Assembly (NCBI GenBank): GCA_964514665.1
Contig: CAZESH010000152.1
Location: 1-9,982 of the forward strand
Length of the DNA stretch: 9,982 nucleotides
Source of the DNA: CAZESH01 sp964514665
Lineage (GTDB): Bacteria > Bacillota > Bacilli > Paenibacillales > KCTC-25726
Direction: 5' to 3'
Under the pieces are notes generated by a model. The model saw only the letters and a list, made by a program, of their open reading frames with translations, had not been told where the DNA came from and did not search any database. The position numbers were made by a program, and so were the translations under genes. This document shows positions 1 to 5,764 of the stretch, piece after piece. How positions within the stretch are numbered: the stretch's first letter is position 1; the number at the start of each line of letters is the position of its first letter.

Positions 1-344
1 ATCTGACGCTTTCCGATGAGGAAAAGGAAGAAATTTTCTATAACACCAAGAATGCGGCTTACCAGATTATTAACGCCAAGGGCTCAACGTATTATGCGAT
101 TGCCCTTGCCTTGGACCGAATATGTACGGCTATCCTGAGAAATGAAGGCGCGGTTCTGAACGTCTCCACCCTGCTGACCGACTACCAGGGCATTTCCGAT
201 GTGTATTTGGGTGTCCCTTGCATCGTTGACCGCAGCGGAGTCAGACAAGCGGTGCCGATTCAAATTTCGGAAAAGGAAGAGAGTCTGCTGCGCAAATCGG
301 CGGATAAATTAAAACAGCAGATTGCAGGAATCAGCGGTCTATAA
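1..344 (+). CDS. ldh: L-lactate dehydrogenase, C-terminal part (5' end outside window)
   Basis: This is the 3' end of a gene for L-lactate dehydrogenase, the cytoplasmic enzyme that reduces pyruvate to L-lactate with NADH and regenerates NAD+ in fermentation. The first full codon is at base 3 and the TAA stop is at 342-344, giving about 113 visible residues. The segment GSTYYAIALALDRICTAILR matches the C-terminal substrate-domain helix of the family, and DVYLGVPCIVDRSGVR is the typical Firmicutes LDH C-terminal strand and turn (compare VYIGVPAVINRNGIR in Bacillus). A lysine-rich helix then ends the protein as usual. The coenzyme-binding half and the catalytic His lie outside the window. A TTG at 111 opens a shorter frame, but homology continues upstream of it, so it is not the start. 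Malate dehydrogenase is less likely because of the VYLGVP...R pattern. Confidence 0.9.
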   Translation, partial: LTLSDEEKEEIFYNTKNAAYQIINAKGSTYYAIALALDRICTAILRNEGAVLNVSTLLTDYQGISDVYLGVPCIVDRSGVRQAVPIQISEKEESLLRKSADKLKQQIAGISGL

Positions 345-383
345 ATGTAAGGATTTACAAATAAATTTAGAGTATTTGCAGAT

Positions 384-440
384 ATACGCCGGACATCATC
401 ATTCTGTACAATAGTGGGAGAATGGTATAATTCGGCGTAT
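384..440. promoter_or_regulatory. Inverted repeat flanking the moxR promoter (possible operator)
   Basis: ATACGCCG at 384-391 is an exact reverse complement of CGGCGTAT at 433-440. Two further inner positions (GA at 392-393, TT at 431-432) extend the match to 9 of 10. The arms flank the -10 box at 426-431. The right arm overlaps the expected transcription start, and the left arm sits about 45-54 bases upstream of it. Centre-to-centre distance is near 47 bases. The arrangement suits a regulator that binds both arms, but no known operator is recognised and chance is not excluded. Confidence 0.4.
405..431 (+). promoter_or_regulatory. Predicted sigma-A promoter of the moxR-DUF58-transglutaminase unit
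   Basis: A perfect -10 box TATAAT lies at 426-431, preceded by TGG at 423-425, which makes it an extended -10 (TGnTATAAT). The best -35 candidate is TGTACA at 405-410 (4 of 6 to TTGACA), with a short 15-base spacer. The extended -10 may compensate for the weak -35. Transcription would start near 438, about 45 bases before the ATG at 484. It is the only convincing promoter between ldh and the ATPase gene. No good terminator is seen after ldh: TGTAA/TTACA at 346-359 forms only a 5-bp hairpin without a T run. Confidence 0.6.
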
Positions 441-483
441 TGTTTTCTTCTAAAGGGATACATGGAAAAAGGAGTGGACACGG

Positions 484-1437
484 ATGACGAATCAAGCGGG
501 ACATGATGTGATAAGAAAAATCAAGGACAATCTGAATGCCTGCATTTTGGGAAAAGAGAAGGAAATCAAGCTGATTCTTACCGCTTTACTGGCCGAAGGG
601 CATATCCTTTTGGAGGACGTTCCGGGAACGGGGAAAACCGTGCTGATTAAAGCGCTCGCCAAAACGGTCCAGGGACAATTCCGCAGAATCCAGTGCAATC
701 CCGATTTGCTTCCGACCGACATTACCGGAGTATCCATCTTTCATCCGAAAGAGCAGACCTTTGTATTCCGTCCCGGTCCGGTCATGACGAATATTTTGCT
801 GATTGATGAAATCAACCGCGCTACCACCAAAACCCAATCGGCTCTGCTGGAAGCGATGGAAGAACGCCATGTGACGGTTGACGGAGAGAGTTACGAGGTG
901 CCGCGTCCTTTCATGCTGATGGCTACGCAAAACCCTGTTGATTTTGAAGGCACTTATGTATTGCCGGAAGCCCAACTGGACCGTTTTTTGATGAAATTGA
1001 GCTTGGGGTATCCCGATGAGTCGACGGAAAAGCTGCTGCTTCATTCCCACAGCTCCGTTCATCCGCTTGACAGCTTGCAGGCCGTAACGGATATGGATAC
1101 GATCATGGCCCTTCAGCAAATGGCCAAGGAAACCTTCGTGGATGAAGCGCTGCAAGGATATATCGTGGGGATTTCGCGGAGAACGAGGGAGCATGCCGAT
1201 GTTTTCCTAGGCACCAGTCCCAGAGCGACCATCGCTCTCTTAAATGCCAGCAAAGCTTATGCTGCCGTGGAAGGCAGGGATTATGTGATTCCTGACGACA
1301 TCAAGCTGCTGGCTCCTTATGTGCTTGGACATCGGATGATTCTCCATGCGGAAGCGAGAATGTCCGGCTCTTCGATGATTACCGTGCTGGAATCGATTTT
1401 TCAACAAATAAAAGTCCCTGTCGGATTGGAGAAATAA
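484..1437 (+). CDS. yeaC: MoxR-family AAA+ ATPase
   Basis: A cytoplasmic AAA+ ATPase of the MoxR/RavA group, 317 residues, the usual size. MoxR proteins are thought to act as ATP-driven chaperones for the maturation or activation of partner proteins encoded beside them. Visible motifs in order are Walker A VPGTGKT (46-52), Walker B ILLIDE (104-109) followed by INRA, sensor 1 ATQNP (147-151), the EAQLDRF arginine-finger region (162-168), and a sensor-2-like GTSPRA (243-248) in the C-terminal lid. All key residues (K51, D108, E109, N150, R167, R247) are present, so the protein should be active. The ATG at 484 has AAAGGAG at 468-474, nine bases upstream. The DUF58 gene follows after four bases. 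The MoxR-DUF58-transglutaminase order corresponds to yeaC-yeaD-yebA of B. subtilis, hence the symbol. The true client is not shown by sequence but is most likely the DUF58 or transglutaminase neighbour. Confidence 0.93.
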   Translation: MTNQAGHDVIRKIKDNLNACILGKEKEIKLILTALLAEGHILLEDVPGTGKTVLIKALAKTVQGQFRRIQCNPDLLPTDITGVSIFHPKEQTFVFRPGPVMTNILLIDEINRATTKTQSALLEAMEERHVTVDGESYEVPRPFMLMATQNPVDFEGTYVLPEAQLDRFLMKLSLGYPDESTEKLLLHSHSSVHPLDSLQAVTDMDTIMALQQMAKETFVDEALQGYIVGISRRTREHADVFLGTSPRATIALLNASKAYAAVEGRDYVIPDDIKLLAPYVLGHRMILHAEARMSGSSMITVLESIFQQIKVPVGLEK

Positions 1438-1441
1438 AGCG

Positions 1442-2692
1442 ATGCTCACGGTGCTGAGAAATTGGATGGGGCAAGTTCCCAAGCTGTCTCCCAAATTCTG
1501 GTATTTGTTGATTTGCCTGCTTTGCAGCTTGCTGTTCTTCTTGTTTCAGGGCGGTAAGTTGGCCACCATGCTGCTGTTTACGGTTGTCATCTTGACTGTG
1601 TATCTGGGGCTCGGGAGATGGAGCGGCATTTCCTCGGTTCGCGGGGTACGCAATTTGCTCAATGTCGGGCTGAACCGCACCGTACAAGCGGGGACTTCGA
1701 TTTCCGTGGAACTGAATATGCAAATACCCGGTTTTTGGCCGGTTCCTTACGTGATTGTCAAGGATGAGCTTGTCCGCCGGGGCGGAGAGAAGCTTGTGGC
1801 GGAAAGCTCGGCGATTCTTAGCTGGAAGCGCTACGGCATTGTCAAATATGTCACCAAGCCGCTGCGGAGAGGCTTTTATCATTTTGATAAGACGTATTTT
1901 TCAACAGAGGATATTTTCGGATTGTTCGAGCACAAGGGCGAGCTGGAGCTGGCGCACTCGTTCAGCGTCATGCCCCGCAAGGTCGCGATCAAGGAATGGA
2001 AGCAGTTTGACCGCATGTTCAAAGGGCACCACCATCATTCCAATACGACCAAAGCGCTTCGCGAAACGACGCAGATCAACGGCATCCGCGAATACGTTTA
2101 CGGAGACCGCTTGTCCAGGATTCACTGGAATGCGACGGCCAAAACCGGCACATGGAAGTCGAAGGAATTCGAGCGGGAATCGCTGCCCAAAATGATTTTG
2201 CTGCTCGATCGGTATAAACGGGCTTATGCGGATAAAGAGCAGTTTGAACTGGCCGTTTCCGCGGCCGCCTCGCTGCTTGACTTCGGAAGGAAGGAAGGAC
2301 TCGCGATTGGCATGCTGTCTGTGGGAGCCCATTCTTCTTTTTTTGACTCCCAGCGCAATGAATCCCATTACCATGAAATGATGCGTCACCTTGTCGAGGT
2401 TGAAGCGGACGGCTTTCATCCGCTCCTGCAAATTCTTCAGGACCGGGCGCGCTATTTTTCCCCGGGATCCTTTTTCATCGTGCTCTCGCCGCAGTATGAC
2501 GAATCCGTTCTGAAGGGCATGCACTGGATCAATCAGCGGCAGATGAATCCCTGTCACCTCCTCGTCGGAAGCGGCAGGAACGAGGGGAAGGAAGCGGAAT
2601 GGAAGCAGCTGCTCTCCGCTAACGGGTTTTTGGGCTACATCATTCAAAAGTTGGAGGATTTGCCGGATACGTTAGGGGGGGCGCTTAGATGA
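1442..2692 (+). CDS. yeaD: DUF58 domain-containing membrane protein
   Basis: A 416-residue protein with two N-terminal hydrophobic segments (about 19-36 and 41-57) that should anchor it in the membrane, followed by a long soluble region. The DUF58 signature is clear at about 214-235: GIREYVYGDRLSRIHWNATA, with the family's Y-x-x-GD-x-x-R-x-IHW pattern. After it, KMILLLDRY (250-258) looks like the first strand of a von Willebrand A-like fold, but the MIDAS motif DxSxS is absent, so metal binding of the classical kind is not expected. A run of four histidines (196-199) lies just before the signature and is unusual. The biochemical role is unknown. In this gene order the protein probably couples the MoxR ATPase to the transglutaminase. 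Start ATG 1442 follows GGAG at 1428-1431. The stop overlaps the next start as ATGA (2689-2692), implying translational coupling. Confidence 0.9.
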   Translation: MLTVLRNWMGQVPKLSPKFWYLLICLLCSLLFFLFQGGKLATMLLFTVVILTVYLGLGRWSGISSVRGVRNLLNVGLNRTVQAGTSISVELNMQIPGFWPVPYVIVKDELVRRGGEKLVAESSAILSWKRYGIVKYVTKPLRRGFYHFDKTYFSTEDIFGLFEHKGELELAHSFSVMPRKVAIKEWKQFDRMFKGHHHHSNTTKALRETTQINGIREYVYGDRLSRIHWNATAKTGTWKSKEFERESLPKMILLLDRYKRAYADKEQFELAVSAAASLLDFGRKEGLAIGMLSVGAHSSFFDSQRNESHYHEMMRHLVEVEADGFHPLLQILQDRARYFSPGSFFIVLSPQYDESVLKGMHWINQRQMNPCHLLVGSGRNEGKEAEWKQLLSANGFLGYIIQKLEDLPDTLGGALR

Positions 2693-4908
2693 CGGCTTCC
2701 ATCAAATTGTTGAAATGGCTGGCTTTGGATTGGCAGCGCCGATTGCATGTATTGGCTCTGACGGTGTTTGCCTATCAGTTTGTGGAGTGGTTTGCCGTCT
2801 ATTGGTGGCCGGAAACGACTCAATCGGTAAAGGCTGTGCTGGTTTCTGCCGCAGTGATCGAAATCGTGTTTAGCCGGCAGCACCGTTTTCTCCGTTTTGC
2901 GCTTCATCTTGCAGCGGTTCTGTGGATCAACGGCTGGGTCATGGATTACCATTATGTGCAAATCGGGCATAAGTCGTTCCGCGTTTTTTTTCTAACGTTC
3001 TGGAATAATTTTTCGCAGCTTACTCCGGTTGTATGGTATTCGGGGGGAAGCGGGCTGGCGCTGCTGTTCATGTTGGATCGGATCAACAGCCGGGGCAGGG
3101 CCGTCTCCCTTCTGATCACTACGGTCATCGTGCTGGCAGGAGTCGATTCTTTCAGTTTGCTGATCCTGTGGGACAACGAAGCGCTGATCATTTTGTCGGG
3201 GCTTGTGCTGCTGCTGGTACAGCATTCCCGATATATGGCAGAGCGGCATCCATCAAGCTGGAAATATGTTACTGAATATCCGGGGATCTTGATAGCCACA
3301 AGCCTGACGATCATCGTCCTGATTATTTTTTCGGCAGTGGCGGCGCCCAATGCCAAACCGCTTGTCACAGATCCGTATACGGCATGGCTTAACTGGAAGG
3401 GGGAATCGGTGCCGACATTAGGCAAAGGCTTCTCCGGGTTTAGTCTTCCCGCCGCTTCGGAATCGGGGTACGAGCGAAACAGCGAAGTGCTGGGCGGTCA
3501 ATTCAATTTCGATTATACGCCGGTCATGCGCGTGTCTACGGACCATAAAAGCTATTGGCGCGGAGAGGTGCGGACGGTTTATACGGGCAAAGGCTGGATC
3601 GAGGACGGCAATGCGGGACAGGATGCAGTGACGGCCGTGACTCCCGAGAGCCGCTTGCAAACACAGGATCAAGCTGTGCTCAAGGAGGGTGACGTCGAGG
3701 AAACAACGCAAAGCGTGACGATCCTTTCCAAGGACGCATTTCCCGTCCTGTTCGGAGCTTATCCGATTTCCAAACTGGTCAGCATCGATAATCCGCAAAA
3801 TAACGGAAACGCCGGGCAATACGACAAGGTGCGCTGGTCGGCCAAATACGGAGAGCTTCTCTGGACCGGAAGCTCTGCTAAAACCTATCCGAAAACCTAT
3901 AAGCTTGTTTCGGAAATTCCGCTCATGGATGAGAAGCAATTAAAAGCAGCCAAGGATCAATTTCAACCCGATCAATGGAGGGAGTATTTGCAGATTCCAA
4001 AATCGCTGCCGCCCCGCATAGCGCAGCTGGCCCAAGAGATCACGGCGGGCAAAACGGATGAATACGACAAGGTCAAGGCGATAGAAAACTACCTTAAAAC
4101 CAAATATCCGTATAACAACAAACCGGATGTCGCCAAGGTGCGAAGCAAGGACTTTGTCGACGGCTTCTTGTTTGAGCTGAAGGAAGGCTATTGCGATTAT
4201 TATTCCACCGCCATGGCGGTCATGGTGCGGACGCTCGGGATTCCTTCACGCTGGGTTAAAGGCTATGCGCCCGGCAGCATTCCCGAGGAAGAGATGGGTC
4301 CCGGGATGCCGTATCAGATCCTGGAGAAAATGGACGGCGGAGACTATGTCGTCCGCAATGCCGACGCCCATTCGTGGGTGGAGGTATACTTTCAGGGCAT
4401 TGGCTGGGTGCCTTTCGAGCCGACGGCGGGATTCTCGATGCCGCTGCTGCAAAAACAACAGCAGCCGCAGGATCTGCCGCTTGCGGCAGGAGCGGCGGTT
4501 CCTGAAATTCAAGACAGCGGCCGCCCTTGGTTGATTCCGCTTGCCGCTTCAGGAGCCGGCTTATTGGCGCTGATTGTCCTCTCATGGTTCTTGAACCGGA
4601 AATTCAGGCTGTGGGTGCGGGTCCCCGAGGGTTGGCGGCGGTTCAGGCAGCTGAACGCCAAACAGCGGGTGTTTTCCGACTTGAACCGTTTGCTCAAGCT
4701 GCTGAAACGCAAAGGTTACGCGCGCAAAGATTATGAGACGCTTCGTGAAGCGGTCGACAGGTGGAATCGGGGGAACAATTGGTTGAAAAGCGATTTCGAC
4801 AAGCTGCTGTCCGTATTCGAGAAGATCAAGTACAGCCGGACAGGGATATCCGAGCAGGATGCGGCAGTCATTTCCGGACTGTACAAAAAGATGAAAGAAG
4901 AATTGTGA
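2689..4908 (+). CDS. yebA: TgpA/YebA-type membrane transglutaminase-like protein
   Basis: A 739-residue multipass membrane protein. Hydrophobic segments at roughly 20-38, 45-62, 66-84, 111-129, 138-157, 162-178 and 197-219 form an N-terminal membrane block. An extracytoplasmic region follows, including YWRGEVRTVYTGKGW (289-303), typical of the DUF3488/TgpA linker. The transglutaminase core has the cysteine in GYCDYYSTAM (C502), the histidine in AHSWVEVYF (H561) and, 16 residues later, a glutamate in WVPFEPTAG (E577), where many relatives have Asp. A single TM (about 613-635) leads to a cytoplasmic C-terminal helical tail resembling DUF4129. The papain-like triad implies acyl transfer or peptide hydrolysis outside the membrane, perhaps on cell-wall material, but the substrate is unknown. 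Translation starts at ATG 2689 inside the stop of the DUF58 gene, with a G-rich site (AGGGGGG near 2674-2680) upstream. The gene closes the three-gene unit. Confidence 0.92.
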   Translation: MTASIKLLKWLALDWQRRLHVLALTVFAYQFVEWFAVYWWPETTQSVKAVLVSAAVIEIVFSRQHRFLRFALHLAAVLWINGWVMDYHYVQIGHKSFRVFFLTFWNNFSQLTPVVWYSGGSGLALLFMLDRINSRGRAVSLLITTVIVLAGVDSFSLLILWDNEALIILSGLVLLLVQHSRYMAERHPSSWKYVTEYPGILIATSLTIIVLIIFSAVAAPNAKPLVTDPYTAWLNWKGESVPTLGKGFSGFSLPAASESGYERNSEVLGGQFNFDYTPVMRVSTDHKSYWRGEVRTVYTGKGWIEDGNAGQDAVTAVTPESRLQTQDQAVLKEGDVEETTQSVTILSKDAFPVLFGAYPISKLVSIDNPQNNGNAGQYDKVRWSAKYGELLWTGSSAKTYPKTYKLVSEIPLMDEKQLKAAKDQFQPDQWREYLQIPKSLPPRIAQLAQEITAGKTDEYDKVKAIENYLKTKYPYNNKPDVAKVRSKDFVDGFLFELKEGYCDYYSTAMAVMVRTLGIPSRWVKGYAPGSIPEEEMGPGMPYQILEKMDGGDYVVRNADAHSWVEVYFQGIGWVPFEPTAGFSMPLLQKQQQPQDLPLAAGAAVPEIQDSGRPWLIPLAASGAGLLALIVLSWFLNRKFRLWVRVPEGWRRFRQLNAKQRVFSDLNRLLKLLKRKGYARKDYETLREAVDRWNRGNNWLKSDFDKLLSVFEKIKYSRTGISEQDAAVISGLYKKMKEEL

Positions 4909-4975
4909 AGCAAGGGGCTCAACCAGAGTCGGTTTCGGAAAATTCGGCAGCTTGCACGTAATATACGGTTGGAAA

Positions 4976-5017
4976 AAGAACCTTTAACTCCACTTTTTAG
5001 TGGTTTTGAAGGTTCTT
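4976..5017. terminator. Long hairpin after the transglutaminase gene, probable transcription terminator
   Basis: AAGAACCTT at 4976-4984 is a perfect complement of AAGGTTCTT at 5009-5017. The stem can extend by a G-T and two A-T pairs (4985-4987 with 5006-5008). After a 2x2 internal loop, CCACT (4990-4994) pairs with AGTGG (4999-5003) around a TTTT loop. On the + strand only TT follows, so the classical T run is missing. Read on the - strand, the stem runs into TTTTT (complement of 4971-4977), which is the better terminator orientation, although no - strand gene is seen. It may work in both directions or be a processing or stability element. Confidence 0.45.
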
Positions 5018-5176
5018 GCACATGTTTGGGACTGCTTCGATTTCACGTTTACACCGCTCGAATCGTTCCACAAACAAGCTGCAGTTCCGCTTTTCGGCAT
5101 TGCGTCGACCGAATCACGCATCATATATCGCGATTTTTCTTTTCTTATCTTCGGACAGACTCCAGCCTGCAATGGC

Positions 5177-5188
5177 TTTGCGCGCAAA
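5177..5188. promoter_or_regulatory. Perfect 12-base palindrome over the yqeG -35 region
   Basis: TTTGCGCGCAAA is its own reverse complement. It covers the position where the -35 hexamer would fall for the -10 box at 5202-5207 (TTGCGC at 5178-5183). A protein bound here would block or assist RNA polymerase. The site matches no operator I can name, and palindromes of this length are expected a few times per 10 kb by chance, so only the location is suggestive. Confidence 0.3.
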
Positions 5189-5207
5189 AGGACAATTATG
5201 GTATAGT
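5178..5207 (+). promoter_or_regulatory. Predicted sigma-A promoter of the yqeG-rsfS operon
   Basis: The -10 box TATAGT (5202-5207, 5 of 6) is preceded by TGG (5199-5201), an extended -10. A weak -35 TTGCGC (5178-5183, 3 of 6) lies 18 bases upstream inside the palindrome. Transcription would begin near 5213-5215, giving a short leader of about 26 bases before the yqeG TTG start. The core closely resembles the promoter before the MoxR gene. Confidence 0.55.
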
Positions 5208-5226
5208 TCTTCGTATGAAACCAATA

Positions 5227-5233
5227 GAGGTGA
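5227..5233 (+). promoter_or_regulatory. Ribosome binding site that sets the TTG start of yqeG
   Basis: GAGGTGA lies eight or so bases before TTG 5241, the ideal distance. The in-frame ATG at 5253 has only an A-rich stretch before it, and the upstream ATG at 5016 lies before the predicted promoter. The TTG is therefore preferred. Confidence 0.7.
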
Positions 5234-5240
5234 CGACAAT

Positions 5241-5762
5241 TTGCTGGAAAAAATGATTCCGCAGCTAAGCGTGAATTCCATATACGAGATCGATCTTGCA
5301 GCGCTTAAAAAACAGGGCGTCAAAGGGATTATTGCCGATTTGGACAATACGCTCGTAGGCGCGAAGGTCGCAGCGCCCACACAGCGACTGATCGCATGGC
5401 TGAAACAGCTGTCCGACGCCGGCTTCAAGCTTGTGATCGTATCGAACAACAACAAAGCCCGTGTCGCATCATTTGCCGGGCCGATCAATATTCCCTTTTT
5501 GCCCAGAGCAAAAAAGCCTATCGGATCGGCTTTTGCCAAAGCGCTTGCGATCATGAAATTGCCGCCGGAACAAACGGTCGTCATCGGCGATCAATTATTG
5601 ACGGATGTGCTCGGGGGTAATCGCATGGGACTCTACACCATACTGGTCCGTCCGGTCGACCCGAACGCGGACGGACTTTTCACCAAAATGAACCGCAAAA
5701 TTGAAAAAATCGTACTATCCGCCTTGAAGAAGCGCGGATATATGCCTTGGGAGGATTCCTGA
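5241..5762 (+). CDS. yqeG: YqeG-family HAD phosphatase
   Basis: A 173-residue HAD-superfamily protein of the YqeG (HAD subfamily IIIA) type, matching the usual length of about 170. It has motif I IADLDNTLV (31-39, nucleophile D33 and acid D35), motif II VSNN (67-70), a motif III lysine in RAKKP (K91/K92) and motif IV VIGDQLLTD (114-122, D117 and D122). The active site looks intact, so phosphatase activity on a phosphorylated metabolite or nucleotide is likely. The substrate is unknown. The position next to ribosome-assembly genes is conserved in Firmicutes. The start is TTG 5241, chosen from GAGGTGA at 5227-5233 and because homology begins just after it (I28-K-G-I-x-A-D-L-D-N). It is the first gene of the operon, and the stop (5760-5762) lies two bases before the yqeH GTG, indicating coupling. 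Confidence 0.92.
   Translation: MLEKMIPQLSVNSIYEIDLAALKKQGVKGIIADLDNTLVGAKVAAPTQRLIAWLKQLSDAGFKLVIVSNNNKARVASFAGPINIPFLPRAKKPIGSAFAKALAIMKLPPEQTVVIGDQLLTDVLGGNRMGLYTILVRPVDPNADGLFTKMNRKIEKIVLSALKKRGYMPWEDS
5749..5755 (+). promoter_or_regulatory. Ribosome binding site of yqeH inside the end of yqeG
   Basis: GGGAGGA lies nine bases before GTG 5765. It is within the last codons of yqeG (Trp-Glu-Asp). A longer frame from TTG 5747 would begin before this site, so the GTG is the likelier start. Confidence 0.7.
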
Positions 5763-5764
5763 AC

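Larger units (their letters stand above)
4909..5240. other. 332-base intergenic region between the two operons
   Basis: No credible gene is seen here. Near the left end is a long hairpin (4976-5017). In the middle, AATCACG at 5112-5118 can pair with CGCGATT at 5129-5135 with one mismatch, followed by an interrupted T-rich tract (5136-5150), which could be a weak terminator. On the right are a 12-base palindrome (5177-5188), an extended -10 promoter (5199-5207) and the yqeG ribosome binding site. The frame open from the ATG at 5016 into yqeG has no family resemblance before 5241 and is best read as untranslated. No T-box or other riboswitch consensus was recognised. Confidence 0.55.

Noticed and set aside
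346..359. Terminator after ldh
   Set aside because: TGTAA-GGAT-TTACA is a 5-bp AT-rich hairpin without a following T run, too weak to call.
586..1194. Long - strand open frame of 202 codons across the MoxR gene
   Set aside because: It lies fully opposite a gene with complete AAA+ motifs, has no recognisable domain, and has no promoter or ribosome site. It is a codon-use shadow.
1755..2195. + strand open frame of 146 codons within the DUF58 gene
   Set aside because: It is Ser/Arg-rich, low in complexity, and out of frame with the conserved DUF58 signature. No family is recognised.
2197..2240. von Willebrand A domain with a metal site in the DUF58 protein
   Set aside because: The strand MILLLDRY looks vWA-like, but the DxSxS metal motif is absent, so only a fold resemblance can be claimed.
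1901..2647. Long - strand open frame of 248 codons across the DUF58 gene
   Set aside because: It mirrors the reading frame of a strongly supported gene, and its composition is that expected of an antisense shadow.
2984..2991. Eight-T run in the transglutaminase gene as a terminator
   Set aside because: No stable stem precedes it, and the bases encode a membrane-segment Phe-Phe. It is treated as coding only.
5016..5240. Upstream extension of YqeG from an ATG at 5016
   Set aside because: The added 75 residues resemble no YqeG. They lie mostly before the predicted promoter, and a good ribosome site points to TTG 5241.
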